This document shows, one piece after another, positions 8,655 to 18,764 of a stretch of 64,000 nt of DNA. Each line of letters begins with the position of its first letter. The first letter of the stretch is position 1. The notes beneath the pieces are model-generated. The model made no database searches. It was not told the DNA's origin and saw only the letters and a list, made by a program, of their open reading frames with translations. Location: assembly GCA_028279245.1 (NCBI GenBank), contig JANQOE010000023.1:1-64000 (forward strand), read 5' to 3'. Source of the stretch: Alphaproteobacteria bacterium. GTDB taxonomy: Bacteria > Pseudomonadota > Alphaproteobacteria > UBA6615. Both the position numbers and the translations under genes were made by a program.

Positions 8655-9761
8655 CTAGCCCGTCCGCTCCAGCCGGAACTGTTGCGCGGCGAGTTCGTCG
8701 GCGGTGTCGTCGTCTTCGAACTGCAGGTCCTGAATCTTTTCGCCGCGGGACTTCACCTTGTCTGTTGAGATGCGGATCTGGCGCACATCCTCGACCGACT
8801 GGTCGAAGTGGCTTTGCAGTTTGCCGACCCGTTTGTCGAGGCGATCGACGTCTTCCAGCAGGCGCAGCACCTCCTTCTGGATCACGTTCGCGGCCTCGCG
8901 CATGCGCACGTCCTTCAGCACCGCGCGCACCGTGTTCAGGGTGGCCCACAAGGTGGTGGGGGAGACGATGAAGACGCGGGCTTTGTACGACTGGTCGATG
9001 ACGTCGGCGAAGTTGGCGTGCAGTTCGGCATACACCGCTTCCGACGGCAGGAACATTAGCGCGGACTCCGCCGTCTCGCCGGGCACAATGTATTTGTCGG
9101 CGATGTCGCGCACATGTTTCAGCACGTCGGCGGCGAAGGCGCGTTCCGCCTGTTTGCGCGCTGCCGGGTCCTGGGCGTCGACCAGGGCGCGGTAGGCCTC
9201 CAGCGGGTATTTGGCGTCGATGACGATCGAACCGGGCGGGTTGGGCAGGATGAGCATGCAGTCGGCGCGTTTGTTCGCGCCGACTTTGGCCTGAAAGGCA
9301 TAGGCGGAGGGTGGCAGCACGGCTTCGACCAGATCGCGCAGTTGCAGTTCGCCGAACGCGCCGCGGGCCTGTTTGTTGGCGAGGATGTCTTGCAGGCCGA
9401 CGACCTGGCTGGACAGTTCGGCGATGTTCTTTTGCGCGGCGTCGATCTTGATGAGCCGTTCCGTCAGCGCGTCGAGCAGGCCGCGTTGCTGACTGGTGCT
9501 CTTCTCCAGGGTCTCGCTGACCCGCGTCGACACCTGCCCCAGGCGTTCGTCGAGGGCGGCGGCGAGCGCCCGCTCCTGCTCCTGCAGGCGCTGGGCGAGC
9601 TGGGCCTGGCTGGCGGCCTGAGTTTCGGCCATCTGGCTGAGGCGGCCGGCGACCTCGTCGACCCGGGCCGCGGCCGGATCTTGGCGGCGGTGCAAATAAA
9701 AGAATCCGGCCGCGGCGCCGGCCAACACCAGGACCAGCGCGAAGCCGAGGATGATCTCCAT
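8655..9761 (-). CDS. rmuC: DNA recombination protein RmuC
   Basis: GAFGELQLRDLVEAVLPPSAYAFQ, CMLILPNPPGSIVIDAKYPLEAYRAL, ESALMFLPSEAVYAELHA; N-terminal TM and coiled coil. Confidence 0.93.
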   Translation of the reverse strand: MEIILGFALVLVLAGAAAGFFYLHRRQDPAAARVDEVAGRLSQMAETQAASQAQLAQRLQEQERALAAALDERLGQVSTRVSETLEKSTSQQRGLLDALTERLIKIDAAQKNIAELSSQVVGLQDILANKQARGAFGELQLRDLVEAVLPPSAYAFQAKVGANKRADCMLILPNPPGSIVIDAKYPLEAYRALVDAQDPAARKQAERAFAADVLKHVRDIADKYIVPGETAESALMFLPSEAVYAELHANFADVIDQSYKARVFIVSPTTLWATLNTVRAVLKDVRMREAANVIQKEVLRLLEDVDRLDKRVGKLQSHFDQSVEDVRQIRISTDKVKSRGEKIQDLQFEDDDTADELAAQQFRLERTG

Positions 9762-9884
9762 GGCGGCGTCCCAACGAATCGGAAAGAGAACTATCTTAAC
9801 AGAAGCGGCGCCGGGTGCTTATCTTGACCGGTGGTGTGGCGGGCTTAACTAATTAAGAGCTGTTCTAAACTTAGCATCAATACC

Positions 9885-10409
9885 ATGGCACTGCTGGAAA
9901 TCATCGAAGCGCCGGACCCCCGGCTGAAGGTCGTTTGCGAAACCGTCGAGACCGTCGACGACGACCTGCGGCAGTTCATGGACGATATGCTGGAGACCAT
10001 GTACGCGGCCCCCGGCATCGGGCTGTCGGCGCCACAGGTCGGCGACCGGCGGCGGGTGATCGTCGTCGACGTGTCGCGCGACGGCGAGACCAAGCGGCCG
10101 CTACGCATGGTGAACCCGGAAATCGTCGATACGGCGGGCGAGCCGGTGATGAGCGAGGAAGGCTGCCTCAGCTTTCCCGAGATGTTCGCCGAAGTCGAGC
10201 GGCCGAGCGCCGTCAAGATCCGCTACCTCGACGAAAACAGCGAGCCGCGCGAGATCGAGGCCGATGGATTGTTGGCGACCTGCATTCAGCACGAGATCGA
10301 CCATCTGGACGGGGTGCTGTTCGTCGACCATATCGGCACCGTCCGGCGCAATATCATCTTGCGCAAAATGAAAAAGGTGAAGCGCCTGAAGGCACGCGAG
10401 GCGGCCTGA
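9885..10409 (+). CDS. def: Peptide deformylase
   Basis: [35 protein letters not shown]. Confidence 0.97.
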   Translation: MALLEIIEAPDPRLKVVCETVETVDDDLRQFMDDMLETMYAAPGIGLSAPQVGDRRRVIVVDVSRDGETKRPLRMVNPEIVDTAGEPVMSEEGCLSFPEMFAEVERPSAVKIRYLDENSEPREIEADGLLATCIQHEIDHLDGVLFVDHIGTVRRNIILRKMKKVKRLKAREAA

Positions 10410-10416
10410 GGCCGCG

Positions 10417-11334
10417 ATGAGACTCGCCTTCATGGGTTCCGCCGAGCTGGCGGTGCCGGCCTTGCAGCGGTTGGCCGATGATGGCCACGACATCGTACGG
10501 GTCTATACCCAACCGCCACGGCCGGCGGGACGCGGCCACAAGGTGCGGCCGACTCCGCTGCATGCGGCGGCGGATCGGCTCGGCCTTCCGGTGGTCACGC
10601 CGACGAGCCTGAAGGGCAAGGACGAGCAGCAAGCGTTCGCCGGCCTGCGGCTCGACGCGGCGGTGGTGGTGGCCTACAGCCTGTTATTGCCGCAACCGAT
10701 CCTCGACGCGCCGCGGCTGGGCTGCATCAATATCCATGCGTCGCTGCTGCCGCGCTGGCGCGGTGCCGCGCCGATCCAACGGGCGATCCTGGCCGGCGAC
10801 ACGGGGACCGGCGTCACCATCATGCAAATGGAAGCCGGGCTCGACACCGGCCCGATGCTGTTGCGCCGGGCGGTGCCGATCACCAAGACAACGACCGCCT
10901 CGGCGTTGCATGACGAACTGGCGCAGCTCGGCGCGGACATGGTGGGCGAAGTGTTGCCGGCGCTGGAGCGCGGCGAGATAACGCCGACGCCGCAGCCGGC
11001 GGAGGGTTCGACCTACGCGAAGAAATTGATTAGGGACGAGGGCCGGCTCGACTGGAGCTGGCCGGCGGAGTTTCTCGACCGCCGGGTGCGGGCGTTGAAC
11101 CCCTGGCCGGGCGTGTGGTGCATGTTGGGCGAGGAACGGCTCAAAGTGCTGGCGGTCGAGCCGCTGGTCAGTACTCATGGGGAAGCGGGCAAGGTGCTGG
11201 ACGAGCATTTTACCGTGGCCTGCGGCGCGGGTGCCCTACGGTTTCTGCAAGTGCAACGGGCCGGTAAGGCGCCGCTATCGGCGGTAGATTTCCTGCGTGG
11301 CCACAAGCTTGGGGTGGGTGACCGGCTGGGCTGA
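10417..11334 (+). CDS. fmt: Methionyl-tRNA formyltransferase
   Basis: [25 protein letters not shown]; directly downstream of def. Confidence 0.97.
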   Translation: MRLAFMGSAELAVPALQRLADDGHDIVRVYTQPPRPAGRGHKVRPTPLHAAADRLGLPVVTPTSLKGKDEQQAFAGLRLDAAVVVAYSLLLPQPILDAPRLGCINIHASLLPRWRGAAPIQRAILAGDTGTGVTIMQMEAGLDTGPMLLRRAVPITKTTTASALHDELAQLGADMVGEVLPALERGEITPTPQPAEGSTYAKKLIRDEGRLDWSWPAEFLDRRVRALNPWPGVWCMLGEERLKVLAVEPLVSTHGEAGKVLDEHFTVACGAGALRFLQVQRAGKAPLSAVDFLRGHKLGVGDRLG

Positions 11335-11446
11335 GACTCTGGTATGTCCCAACCATCAGCGAAACAGCTACGCACTTTTGGGTAAGCCGATCTTAAGACC
11401 GGGTTCATAGTATCGATCTCCCGTAGCAATCGTCGGCCGGCGCAAA

Positions 11447-13294
11447 ATGCAGTCTCGCGCGCTTCAACAGGTGTTCTGCGGCGTGCTGGCGGGCGGGCTC
11501 TTCTTGATCGACTCCCGCCTGCCACTCGGGGTCGCCGCCGGTGTTCCGTACATTCTGGTCATCGCCGTGGCGGCCCGGGATCCCTCGACGCTCGCCGTCT
11601 GGGTGTGGGCGGTTATTTGCAGCTTTTTGCTGGCCCTTGGGTTTGGCCTGTCGCCGGCTGCGGGGAACCCGTGGCATGGTCTGCTGAACCGCGGGATGGG
11701 GCTGTTTGTCATTTGGACAACGGCCATCCTGGCCGTGCAATACAAACGCAGTCTGAACACGCAGGCCCGCGCCCTCGAAGAACTGCGGGAAAGCCAGGCC
11801 AGTCTCGCCACGCTGCAGAAGGTGGCCAAGCTGGGCAGTTGGGTGCGCGAGATGGCGTCGGACGAGGCCCACTGTTCCGAAGAGTTCTGCCGGCTGATGG
11901 GCTTCGACCGCCGCAGTGTCAGGTTTGCCGAAATCGTGACGCGTATTCACCCGGACGACCGGGCTTCGTTCAAGGAAGACACGGCGGAAGCGCTGGCGAA
12001 GGGCGGATCCTTCGAATCGACATTCCGCGCGGCCCTGCCGGACGGGTCGGAGCGCATCCTGGTCGCGCGTGGCACGGTCAGCACTGACGCCGCCGGCCGT
12101 CCGATCCGCACGGCCGGCACCTTGCAGGACATCACCGCGTTCCGGCAGACGGAGCAGGCACTCGAGTCACAACGCACGCTGTTGGAGACGCTGATGGAGG
12201 CGTGGCCGGATATGGTTTTCGTCAAGGACGCCGAAAGCCGGTTTGTCACTGCAAACGCGTGGACCGCGTCGAAGATGGGCGCCAAGGACCCCGAGGACAT
12301 GATCGGTAAGACCGACTTCGATTATCATCAGAAGCATCTGGCCGATGACTTTTTTGCAGCCGAACAAAAACTCATCCGAACGCGGCGGCCTATCCTGTCA
12401 CGGGAGGAAGCTGTCATTGACCCCAACGGCGACGTTCTCTGGCTGTCCAGCACGAAGGTCCCGTTGATGCGCGACGGCGAGGTTGTGGGTCTCGTCGGCA
12501 TCAACCGCGACATAACGGCGCTGCATACTGCGCGTAAGCAGGCCGAATTGGCGAACCGCACCAAGTCGCAGTTCCTCGCCAATATGAGTCATGAGTTGCG
12601 TACGCCGCTCAACGCCATCATCGGCTTTTCCTCGATCATCAAGGAACAGGCGATGGGGCCGGTGGGCAACGCGACATATGTCGAATATGGCGCAGACATA
12701 AACAGCGCCGGCCAACACTTGCTGCAACTGATCAACGATATCCTGGATCTTTCCAAAGTGGAGTCCGGCCGCGACCATTTGAATGAGGAGAACATCTGCG
12801 TCGACAAGCTGTTGGAAGGCATCATGCGGCTGCTGCGCGAGCGCGCCGACGAAGCCGGGCTGAAACTGGTGCCGGATTCGCCGCCGCAGTTGCCGTCCTT
12901 GTTTGTCGATGAGCGCAAGCTGAAGCAGATCGTGGTCAACTTGCTTTCCAACGCGATCAAGTTCACCAAGCCTGGGGGCACGGTCACGGTGACAGTGAGA
13001 GCCGACGACCGCGTGGGTTACATGTTGCAGGTTGCCGACACCGGGATCGGCATCGACCCGCAGCACATCCCCGTAGCGCTTTCCGTCTTCGGCCGGGTCG
13101 AGGAACCGCAAAACCGCAACAGCGAGGGGACCGGCCTGGGGCTGCCGCTGACCAAGGCATTGGTCGAACAGCATGGCGGTTCGCTTGATATCGAAAGCGC
13201 TGTTGGCGCCGGCACAACGGTGACCGTTGTCTTTCCGGCCGATCGCATTGGCGGACGTGACGTCGTGCCGGACGCCGCAGCACCGATCCTCTGA
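11447..13294 (+). CDS. PAS-domain hybrid-type sensor histidine kinase
   Basis: PAS segments, H-box FLANMSHELRTPLNAIIGFSSII, N-box VVNLLSNAIKFTKPGG, G-box GTGLGLPLTKALVEQHGG. Confidence 0.92.
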   Translation: MQSRALQQVFCGVLAGGLFLIDSRLPLGVAAGVPYILVIAVAARDPSTLAVWVWAVICSFLLALGFGLSPAAGNPWHGLLNRGMGLFVIWTTAILAVQYKRSLNTQARALEELRESQASLATLQKVAKLGSWVREMASDEAHCSEEFCRLMGFDRRSVRFAEIVTRIHPDDRASFKEDTAEALAKGGSFESTFRAALPDGSERILVARGTVSTDAAGRPIRTAGTLQDITAFRQTEQALESQRTLLETLMEAWPDMVFVKDAESRFVTANAWTASKMGAKDPEDMIGKTDFDYHQKHLADDFFAAEQKLIRTRRPILSREEAVIDPNGDVLWLSSTKVPLMRDGEVVGLVGINRDITALHTARKQAELANRTKSQFLANMSHELRTPLNAIIGFSSIIKEQAMGPVGNATYVEYGADINSAGQHLLQLINDILDLSKVESGRDHLNEENICVDKLLEGIMRLLRERADEAGLKLVPDSPPQLPSLFVDERKLKQIVVNLLSNAIKFTKPGGTVTVTVRADDRVGYMLQVADTGIGIDPQHIPVALSVFGRVEEPQNRNSEGTGLGLPLTKALVEQHGGSLDIESAVGAGTTVTVVFPADRIGGRDVVPDAAAPIL

Positions 13295-13300
13295 GGTAGG

Positions 13301-13687
13301 TTACGTCACCGCGCGGGCGATCAACGCGGTGTCGGTGAACTGACGAAACCGGCGCACGCGTCCATCCAGCAGGTCGAACAGGTGAACCGTGGCCGCTTCG
13401 AAAGCTTTCCCGGTCTGTTTGTGCCGGCCCCGATAGGCGCCGACCACCAAGACGGTGTCGCCGGCGTCATGGAACTCTTGCTTGTCGAAGCCGAAGTCAT
13501 CCCAATGCTTCGGCAACGTGCGGAACACGCCTTCGACCGCCGCGGCCGGGCCGTGGTGGTGACCGCCGTACGGAAAGCCCTCGTTCTGAATCCACTCCAG
13601 ATCCGGATCGCAGAGTTCGGCAAAGGCCTCGTAGTCCTTGTTGCTCAGTGCTTCGTAAAGCTTGCGGACGATTTCAACGCTCGACAT
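13301..13687 (-). CDS. SnoaL-like/nuclear transport factor 2 family protein
   Basis: MSSVEIVRKLYEALSNKDYEAFAELCDPDLEW ... VVGAYRGRHKQTGKAFEAATVHLFDLLDGRVRRFRQFTDT. Confidence 0.85.
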   Translation of the reverse strand: MSSVEIVRKLYEALSNKDYEAFAELCDPDLEWIQNEGFPYGGHHHGPAAAVEGVFRTLPKHWDDFGFDKQEFHDAGDTVLVVGAYRGRHKQTGKAFEAATVHLFDLLDGRVRRFRQFTDTALIARAVT

Positions 13688-13701
13688 GTTGTTCTCCTGA
13701 C

Positions 13702-14439
13702 CTAGGCGCGGCCGGCGACATAGCCGCCATCGACCGGCATGATGATACCTGTGGTGAATGCGGCGTCCGACAGATGAAGGACCGCCGCAGTAACCTCCTC
13801 GACCTCGCCGACCCGGTTCACCAACGCGACACCGCCGAAGGAGTCGACGTCGGCGCCATTGTAGAGCGGCGTGCGGATAACGCCGGGGGCGACCAGGTTG
13901 ACGCGGATGCCGTCGACCGCCAGTTCCGCCGCCAGGCTGGTGGTCAGGGCGTGCACACCGCCCTTGCTGGCCAACGGGGCGGAGGCCGGAATGCTGGCGT
14001 GGGCGTGGTCAATCAGCACGGTGCCGATGTTGATGATGTTGCCGCCGCCGTTCGCCTTCATGTGGCGGACGACCGCCTGGGTGGTGAGGTAGGTGCCTTT
14101 CAGATTGCCGTTGACGTAACCGTCGAGGTCGCGTTCGGTCACGTCGAGAAACGGCTTCGTCGCAAAGGTGCCGGCGTTGTTGACGAGCACATCGATACCG
14201 CCGAACAGATCAATGGCGGTGCGAACGAGTTCGGCGCCGGTGGCGGTGCTGCCGATATCGCCGACGACGGTGGCCGTGCGGTCCGGCGCGTCCAGCGCCG
14301 TCTGCGCCGCCGCTAGTTTCGCGGCGTCACGGCCGTGCATCACGACGTTGTCGCCGCGTTCGACAAAGCCGCGGGCGATATCGAGGCCGATACCGCTGGA
14401 CGAGCCGGTGACGATTGCGGTGATGGGGGATCTGATCAT
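13702..14439 (-). CDS. SDR family oxidoreductase
   Basis: Rossmann TGSSSGIGLDIARGF, NNAGTF; the Tyr-x3-Lys region reads SAPLASKGG, lacking an obvious catalytic Tyr; GIRVNLVAPGVIRTPLY. Confidence 0.9.
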   Translation of the reverse strand: MIRSPITAIVTGSSSGIGLDIARGFVERGDNVVMHGRDAAKLAAAQTALDAPDRTATVVGDIGSTATGAELVRTAIDLFGGIDVLVNNAGTFATKPFLDVTERDLDGYVNGNLKGTYLTTQAVVRHMKANGGGNIINIGTVLIDHAHASIPASAPLASKGGVHALTTSLAAELAVDGIRVNLVAPGVIRTPLYNGADVDSFGGVALVNRVGEVEEVTAAVLHLSDAAFTTGIIMPVDGGYVAGRA

Positions 14440-14465
14440 GCGTTCGGTTTCCTTTCCATAGGACG

Positions 14466-14477
14466 ACGACCGGTCGT
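14466..14477. promoter_or_regulatory. Putative TetR operator upstream of the SDR gene
   Basis: Perfect palindrome ACGACCGGTCGT, identical to the one upstream of the tetR gene. Confidence 0.6.
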
Positions 14478-14502
14478 CTTCGAACTGAGCAAAAAAGGGC
14501 AG

Positions 14503-15099
14503 CTACGCGTCGGGCCGGAAGAACCCGTCGAGCAGCCGGTCAAGACAGTGCCGCAGTGGGGCGGTGGACTGTTCGATCTTCATGCGGATCACGGCGCCTT
14601 CCCATGCATCGATCAGAATCGCCGCGAGGTCGGCGGCGACGATGTCTTTGCGGACGGTGCCGTCCGTCTGTGCTTGCGCCAAGGCACCGGCGATGCCGCC
14701 ATGGTAGCGGTGCAGGGCGTCAGCGAGCGCCGCCCGGCAGATTTCGCTGCCCTCCAACTCGCCGCCCAGATTGGAGACCAGGCAACCGCCGACATACTCG
14801 GCTTGCCGGAAGCTGCGCATCTCCGCCTTGAAGTAACGGCGCACCCCGGTCAGCGCGTCGGGCGCCGCTTGCAAGGCCACCCGCATCTTGTCAGCCAGGC
14901 AGTCGGCGTAATAGGTGATAGCCGCCGCGCCGAAGTCTTCCTTGCTGTCGAAGTAGTTGTAGAACGAGCCCTTCGGCACGCCGACTTCGTCGAGCACCTG
15001 TTTCAACCCGGTGCCGTGATAGCCCTGCTGCAGGAACGCGGCCGTGCCGTGTTCCAGCAGCCGCAGCCGAGTGTCCTCGCTGAGACGCGGTCTTGCCAT
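14503..15099 (-). CDS. TetR/AcrR family transcriptional regulator
   Basis: MARPRLSEDTRLRLLEHGTAAFLQQGYHGTGLKQVLDEVGVPKGSFYNYFDSKEDF. Confidence 0.93.
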   Translation of the reverse strand: MARPRLSEDTRLRLLEHGTAAFLQQGYHGTGLKQVLDEVGVPKGSFYNYFDSKEDFGAAAITYYADCLADKMRVALQAAPDALTGVRRYFKAEMRSFRQAEYVGGCLVSNLGGELEGSEICRAALADALHRYHGGIAGALAQAQTDGTVRKDIVAADLAAILIDAWEGAVIRMKIEQSTAPLRHCLDRLLDGFFRPDA

Positions 15100-15110
15100 G
15101 GCGCGTATAT

Positions 15111-15122
15111 ACGACCGGTCGT
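15111..15122. promoter_or_regulatory. Putative TetR autoregulatory operator
   Basis: Perfect palindrome ACGACCGGTCGT 12 nt upstream of the tetR start. Confidence 0.6.
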
Positions 15123-15186
15123 CTTGTTATTCAAGAGACCTCGCCGCAAAGAAACGATGGCCGGAGGTGGGTAAGGCCCCGGATTC

Positions 15187-15236
15187 AATTGGTTCGTCCA
15201 ATTACGGTCGATTTCACCGTTTTGGTTTGACCAATT
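15187..15236. promoter_or_regulatory. Two GntR/FCD-type operator-like inverted repeats upstream of tctC
   Basis: AATTGGTTCGTCCAATT (15187-15203) and TTTTGGTTTGACCAATT (15220-15236), centres 33 bp apart; both resemble ATTGGTnnnACCAAT. Confidence 0.5.
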
Positions 15237-15296
15237 TCGGCAAGCTGCTACTCTGCGAGCTCGCGTCAAATCAATGAAAACTGGGAGGGACGTTGT

Positions 15297-16283
15297 ATGT
15301 TTAGGCGGCATTTCGCCGGACTGGGACTGGCTGTTGCGGGCGCGCTGACCCTTGGCCTGATGCCGGCAGCGACCGGCCTGTCGACGGCTTCGGCGCAGGA
15401 AGCCTTTCCGACAAAACCGATCCGCGTCATCGTGCCGTTCGCGCCGGGCGGACGGACCGATACAGTCGCGCGGCTGCTGGCCAAGAAGATCGAGGAGAAG
15501 GACCTGCTGCCGCAGCCGTTGGTGATCGTCAACATGCAAGGCGGCAGCGGCGGCATCGCCGGACAGGCGACGCTGGACGCGGAGGCCGACGGCCACACCA
15601 TCCTGCATTGGCACCATCAGTTCCTGATCGCCCATGCGATGGAGCTGGTGCCGTTCGCGATCGAAGACTTCGATTCCATCGGCTTTGCCGGCGGCGGCAG
15701 CCCGGTGTGGGCGGTGCGGGCGGAGTCGGACTACGCAACGCTGGACGATCTGGTCACCGCCCTGCAGGCGGAGCCGCGGTCGCTGGTCGAAACGATCGGC
15801 ATCGGCACGATCCCGCATTTCGTCGGCGCGCTGCTGGCCAACGAGGCTGGTTTCGAAACTCGCAAGGTGCAGGCGGGCGGTGGTGCCGACCGGCTGAAAA
15901 TGATTGCCGGCAAACAGGCCGACATCGCGCTGTTCTCGGCGGCCGAATATCTGCGCAACAAGGACGTGGCCGGCGGCTTGCGGCCCCTGGTGTTCTTCGG
16001 GCCGAACCGCATCGACGTGATCTCTGAAGTGCCGACGGCGTTGGAGCTGGGATACAATGTGACCTGGGCCAACCCGAACTGGTGGCTGGCGCCGAAGGGC
16101 GTGCCGGCCGACCGGCTGCAACTGATCGCCGATGCGTTGCGGCAAGCGATGGACGATCCGGAGATCAAAGAGTGGTACGTCACCAACGCGCTGGATCACT
16201 ATTGGACGGACGGTGCGACGGCGATGGACGAGTCCGCAACCCTGCAGGCGGCCCTCGACGAGGTCGCCGCGACCATCAAGTAG
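15297..16283 (+). CDS. tctC: Tripartite tricarboxylate transporter substrate-binding protein (TctC/Bug family)
   Basis: Signal peptide; FPTKPIRVIVPFAPGGRTDTVARLLAKKI; followed by TctB and TctA. Confidence 0.92.
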   Translation: MFRRHFAGLGLAVAGALTLGLMPAATGLSTASAQEAFPTKPIRVIVPFAPGGRTDTVARLLAKKIEEKDLLPQPLVIVNMQGGSGGIAGQATLDAEADGHTILHWHHQFLIAHAMELVPFAIEDFDSIGFAGGGSPVWAVRAESDYATLDDLVTALQAEPRSLVETIGIGTIPHFVGALLANEAGFETRKVQAGGGADRLKMIAGKQADIALFSAAEYLRNKDVAGGLRPLVFFGPNRIDVISEVPTALELGYNVTWANPNWWLAPKGVPADRLQLIADALRQAMDDPEIKEWYVTNALDHYWTDGATAMDESATLQAALDEVAATIK

Positions 16284-16348
16284 TTTGCGGCACGATGTTG
16301 TTCGGGGCGTCACGTGACCGCGTGGCGCCCTTTTCTTTGGCGGTGTGA

Positions 16349-16828
16349 GTGACCGGCGTGAAGCTGACGAAAACAAAACGGGGTGATCTGCTGTTTGCGG
16401 CAGGGATCGCGGTTGCCGCCGTGGTGGTGTTTATCGGCACCATCGGCCTGCCGCCACCACGCTATGAACCGATCGGCTCCGCAGCAATTCCCCGGGTGAT
16501 GGCGGCCATTCTGCTGTTGTTGTCGGCGCTGTTGATCTTCGACGTGCTGCGCCGTCCGGCAAACACTGACCCGCAAGAGGCGCCGCGCGTGGCAACACCC
16601 CTTGCCCCGATTCTGTCGGCGGCCGCCATCATCGCTTACGTCGCGGTGATGGATAGCGGGTTGTTGGGGTTCCAACCCGCCACCGCGTTGCTGGTGTTCG
16701 GGTTGGCGTTCGGGCTGACCGGGTTCCGCCGCCGGGCGGCGTTGCCGGCAGCGGTGTTCGCGATCCTGCTGGCGCTGGGCACGTTCTACGTCTTCACCAA
16801 CTTCTTCTACATCGACTTGCCGCGCTGA
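16349..16828 (+). CDS. tctB: Tripartite tricarboxylate transporter small membrane subunit TctB
   Basis: Four-helix small membrane protein between tctC and tctA. Confidence 0.9.
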   Translation: MTGVKLTKTKRGDLLFAAGIAVAAVVVFIGTIGLPPPRYEPIGSAAIPRVMAAILLLLSALLIFDVLRRPANTDPQEAPRVATPLAPILSAAAIIAYVAVMDSGLLGFQPATALLVFGLAFGLTGFRRRAALPAAVFAILLALGTFYVFTNFFYIDLPR

Positions 16829-16831
16829 CGG

Positions 16832-18313
16832 ATGCTGGAAGCCTTTCAGACGACGTTTTCGTTCTGGCCGCTGACCTTCCTGTTGATCGGCACAGCAGCC
16901 GGCATCGTTGTCGGGTCGATCCCGGGGCTGACAGCGACCATGTTGATCGCCCTGACCCTGCCGCTCACCTTCACCATGGCGCCGACAACCGCGATGGCGT
17001 TGCTGGTCGGCGAATATGTCGGCGGCATTTCCGGCGGACTGATTTCGGCAACGTTGCTGCGTATGCCAGGGACGCCGGCGTCGATCATGACGACGCTGGA
17101 CGGTTTCCCAATGGCGACTTCCGGACGGGGGGAACGGGCGTTGGCCCTGGGTATCCTCGCGTCCGTTGTCGGCGGTCTGGTTTCCTGGGTGTTCCTTGCC
17201 GTGCTGTCGCCGCCGCTGTCGTTGCTCGCGCTGCGGTTCGGGCCGTGGGAGTACTTTGCGCTGGTGCTGATGGCGCTGGTGATGCTGGCGACCTTGTCCC
17301 AAGGGTCGATGATCAAGGGACTGATGGCCGGCTTCCTGGGCATGGTGCTGGCGGTGCCCGGCATCGACCCGTCGGTCGGCCAGTTGCGGCTGACCTTCGG
17401 CTTTCAGTCGATGGCCGGCGGCTTCTCGCTGTTGCCGGTGCTGATCGGCACCTTCGCGGTCAGCCAGATCTTCAAGGACCTGCTGTATCTGAACGAAAAG
17501 CTGCCTGATGTGCGGGTCGAGCGGCGGCGCATCATGGTCGGCTTCCGCGACCTGCGGACCCATGGCGCCAACCTGCTGCGGTCCTCCGTCATCGGCACCT
17601 GGATTGGCATCCTGCCGGGCATCGGCGGCAACATTGCGGCGATGGTGTCCTACGCCACTTCAAAAAACCTGTCGAAGGAACCGGAGAAGTTCGGCACCGG
17701 TCACGAGCCGGGCGTGGTGTCGACCGAGGCGGCGAACAACGCCTCGATCGGCGGCGCGCTGATCCCGCTGATCACCATGGGCATTCCGGGCAGCGTCACT
17801 GAGGCCGTGTTGATCGGCGCGCTGATCATTCACAACCTGCAGCCGGGCCCGTTGCTGTTCACGACGAACCCGGAAATCGCCTTCGGCATCATCACGTCCT
17901 ATCTGGTGGCGAACGTCATGATGCTGTTTCTGATGCTGTTCGCGATTTCATGGATCGCGAAGATCATGTACGTGCCGCGCCACCTGTTGCTGAGCGGCAT
18001 CCTGGTGTTCTGCGTCATCGGCACCTTTGCGCTCAACAACCGGTTCTTCGACGTGTGGGTGATGCTGGCGTTCGGCGCGCTCGGGTTCGTGCTGGAACGC
18101 TGCAAGGTGCCTTTGGGGCCGTTCGTCATCGGCTTCGTGCTGTCGCCCTTGGCCGAGGAACAGTTGCGGTCCGGCCTGATGCTGTCGGATGGCGACCCGG
18201 CCGGGGTTTTGGAGTATCCGATTGCCACTGGGTTGCTGGTTGTGGTCGTGCTGACGCTGTGCTGGCCGCTTATTCGGCGGCAGATCGAGGCGGTGCGAAA
18301 GCCGGTTGGTTAG
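16832..18313 (+). CDS. tctA: Tripartite tricarboxylate transporter large permease TctA
   Basis: GSIPGLTATMLIALTLPLTFTM, LRMPGTPASIMTTLDGFPMA, GFVLSPLAEEQLRSGLMLS. Confidence 0.96.
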   Translation: MLEAFQTTFSFWPLTFLLIGTAAGIVVGSIPGLTATMLIALTLPLTFTMAPTTAMALLVGEYVGGISGGLISATLLRMPGTPASIMTTLDGFPMATSGRGERALALGILASVVGGLVSWVFLAVLSPPLSLLALRFGPWEYFALVLMALVMLATLSQGSMIKGLMAGFLGMVLAVPGIDPSVGQLRLTFGFQSMAGGFSLLPVLIGTFAVSQIFKDLLYLNEKLPDVRVERRRIMVGFRDLRTHGANLLRSSVIGTWIGILPGIGGNIAAMVSYATSKNLSKEPEKFGTGHEPGVVSTEAANNASIGGALIPLITMGIPGSVTEAVLIGALIIHNLQPGPLLFTTNPEIAFGIITSYLVANVMMLFLMLFAISWIAKIMYVPRHLLLSGILVFCVIGTFALNNRFFDVWVMLAFGALGFVLERCKVPLGPFVIGFVLSPLAEEQLRSGLMLSDGDPAGVLEYPIATGLLVVVVLTLCWPLIRRQIEAVRKPVG

Positions 18314-18383
18314 CGACACCGCCTTGCGTCGCTTTCTGTTCGAGACGGAAGCGGTGTTCTATCCGGGCCGGCCGTGACGCGGC

Positions 18384-18764
18384 CTAGTGGGTGGCGGCAC
18401 CCGTGGCGGTCTCCCCGCCGTCGGGCCCGTACATCACCACCCAGGTTTCGAAATCGTCGGTGAAGTCTTCGAACCGGTGCGGCATGCCGGCGGGAACGAA
18501 CATGGTGTCGCCGGGTTGGAACGGCACCCGTTCCGTGCGCGCTGCGGTCTCGCCAACGGCTAACATGCCGGTGCCGGCCATCACGATGTAGAGTTCGTCC
18601 TGGTCGTGTGGCGTCTGTTCGTCGGTGCCGCGCGGCGCGTAGTGATAGAGCTCCATCGTGCCATGTTCGAACAACTGCGCGGCGCGCAGGCCGCCGGGGC
18701 TGGTCCCCGCTGCCAGGGCTTCGGTCACGGCTAGGCGGGCGGCGGTGAGCGATGTTTGGTCCAT
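18384..18764 (-). CDS. Cupin domain protein
   Basis: HDQDELYIVMAGTGMLAVGET ... FQPGDTMFVPAGMPHRFEDFTDDFETWVVMYG; start placed at MDQTSL with RBS AGGAGAT. Confidence 0.88.
   Translation of the reverse strand: MDQTSLTAARLAVTEALAAGTSPGGLRAAQLFEHGTMELYHYAPRGTDEQTPHDQDELYIVMAGTGMLAVGETAARTERVPFQPGDTMFVPAGMPHRFEDFTDDFETWVVMYGPDGGETATGAATH

Noticed and set aside
8557-9774. 405-aa minus-strand ORF
   Set aside because: Alternative frame over rmuC; Arg/Gly/Pro-rich shadow translation.
9845-9858. CTTAACTAATTAAG inverted repeat upstream of def
   Set aside because: Short AT-rich inverted repeat; plausible by chance in a promoter region.
15003-16376. 457-aa minus-strand ORF
   Set aside because: Antisense to tctC, with no recognisable family.
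16310-17563. 417-aa minus-strand ORF (Gln/Arg/His-rich)
   Set aside because: Antisense to tctB/tctA.
18314-18383. Possible bidirectional terminator between tctA and the cupin gene
   Set aside because: Only imperfect short inverted repeats and no T-tracts.
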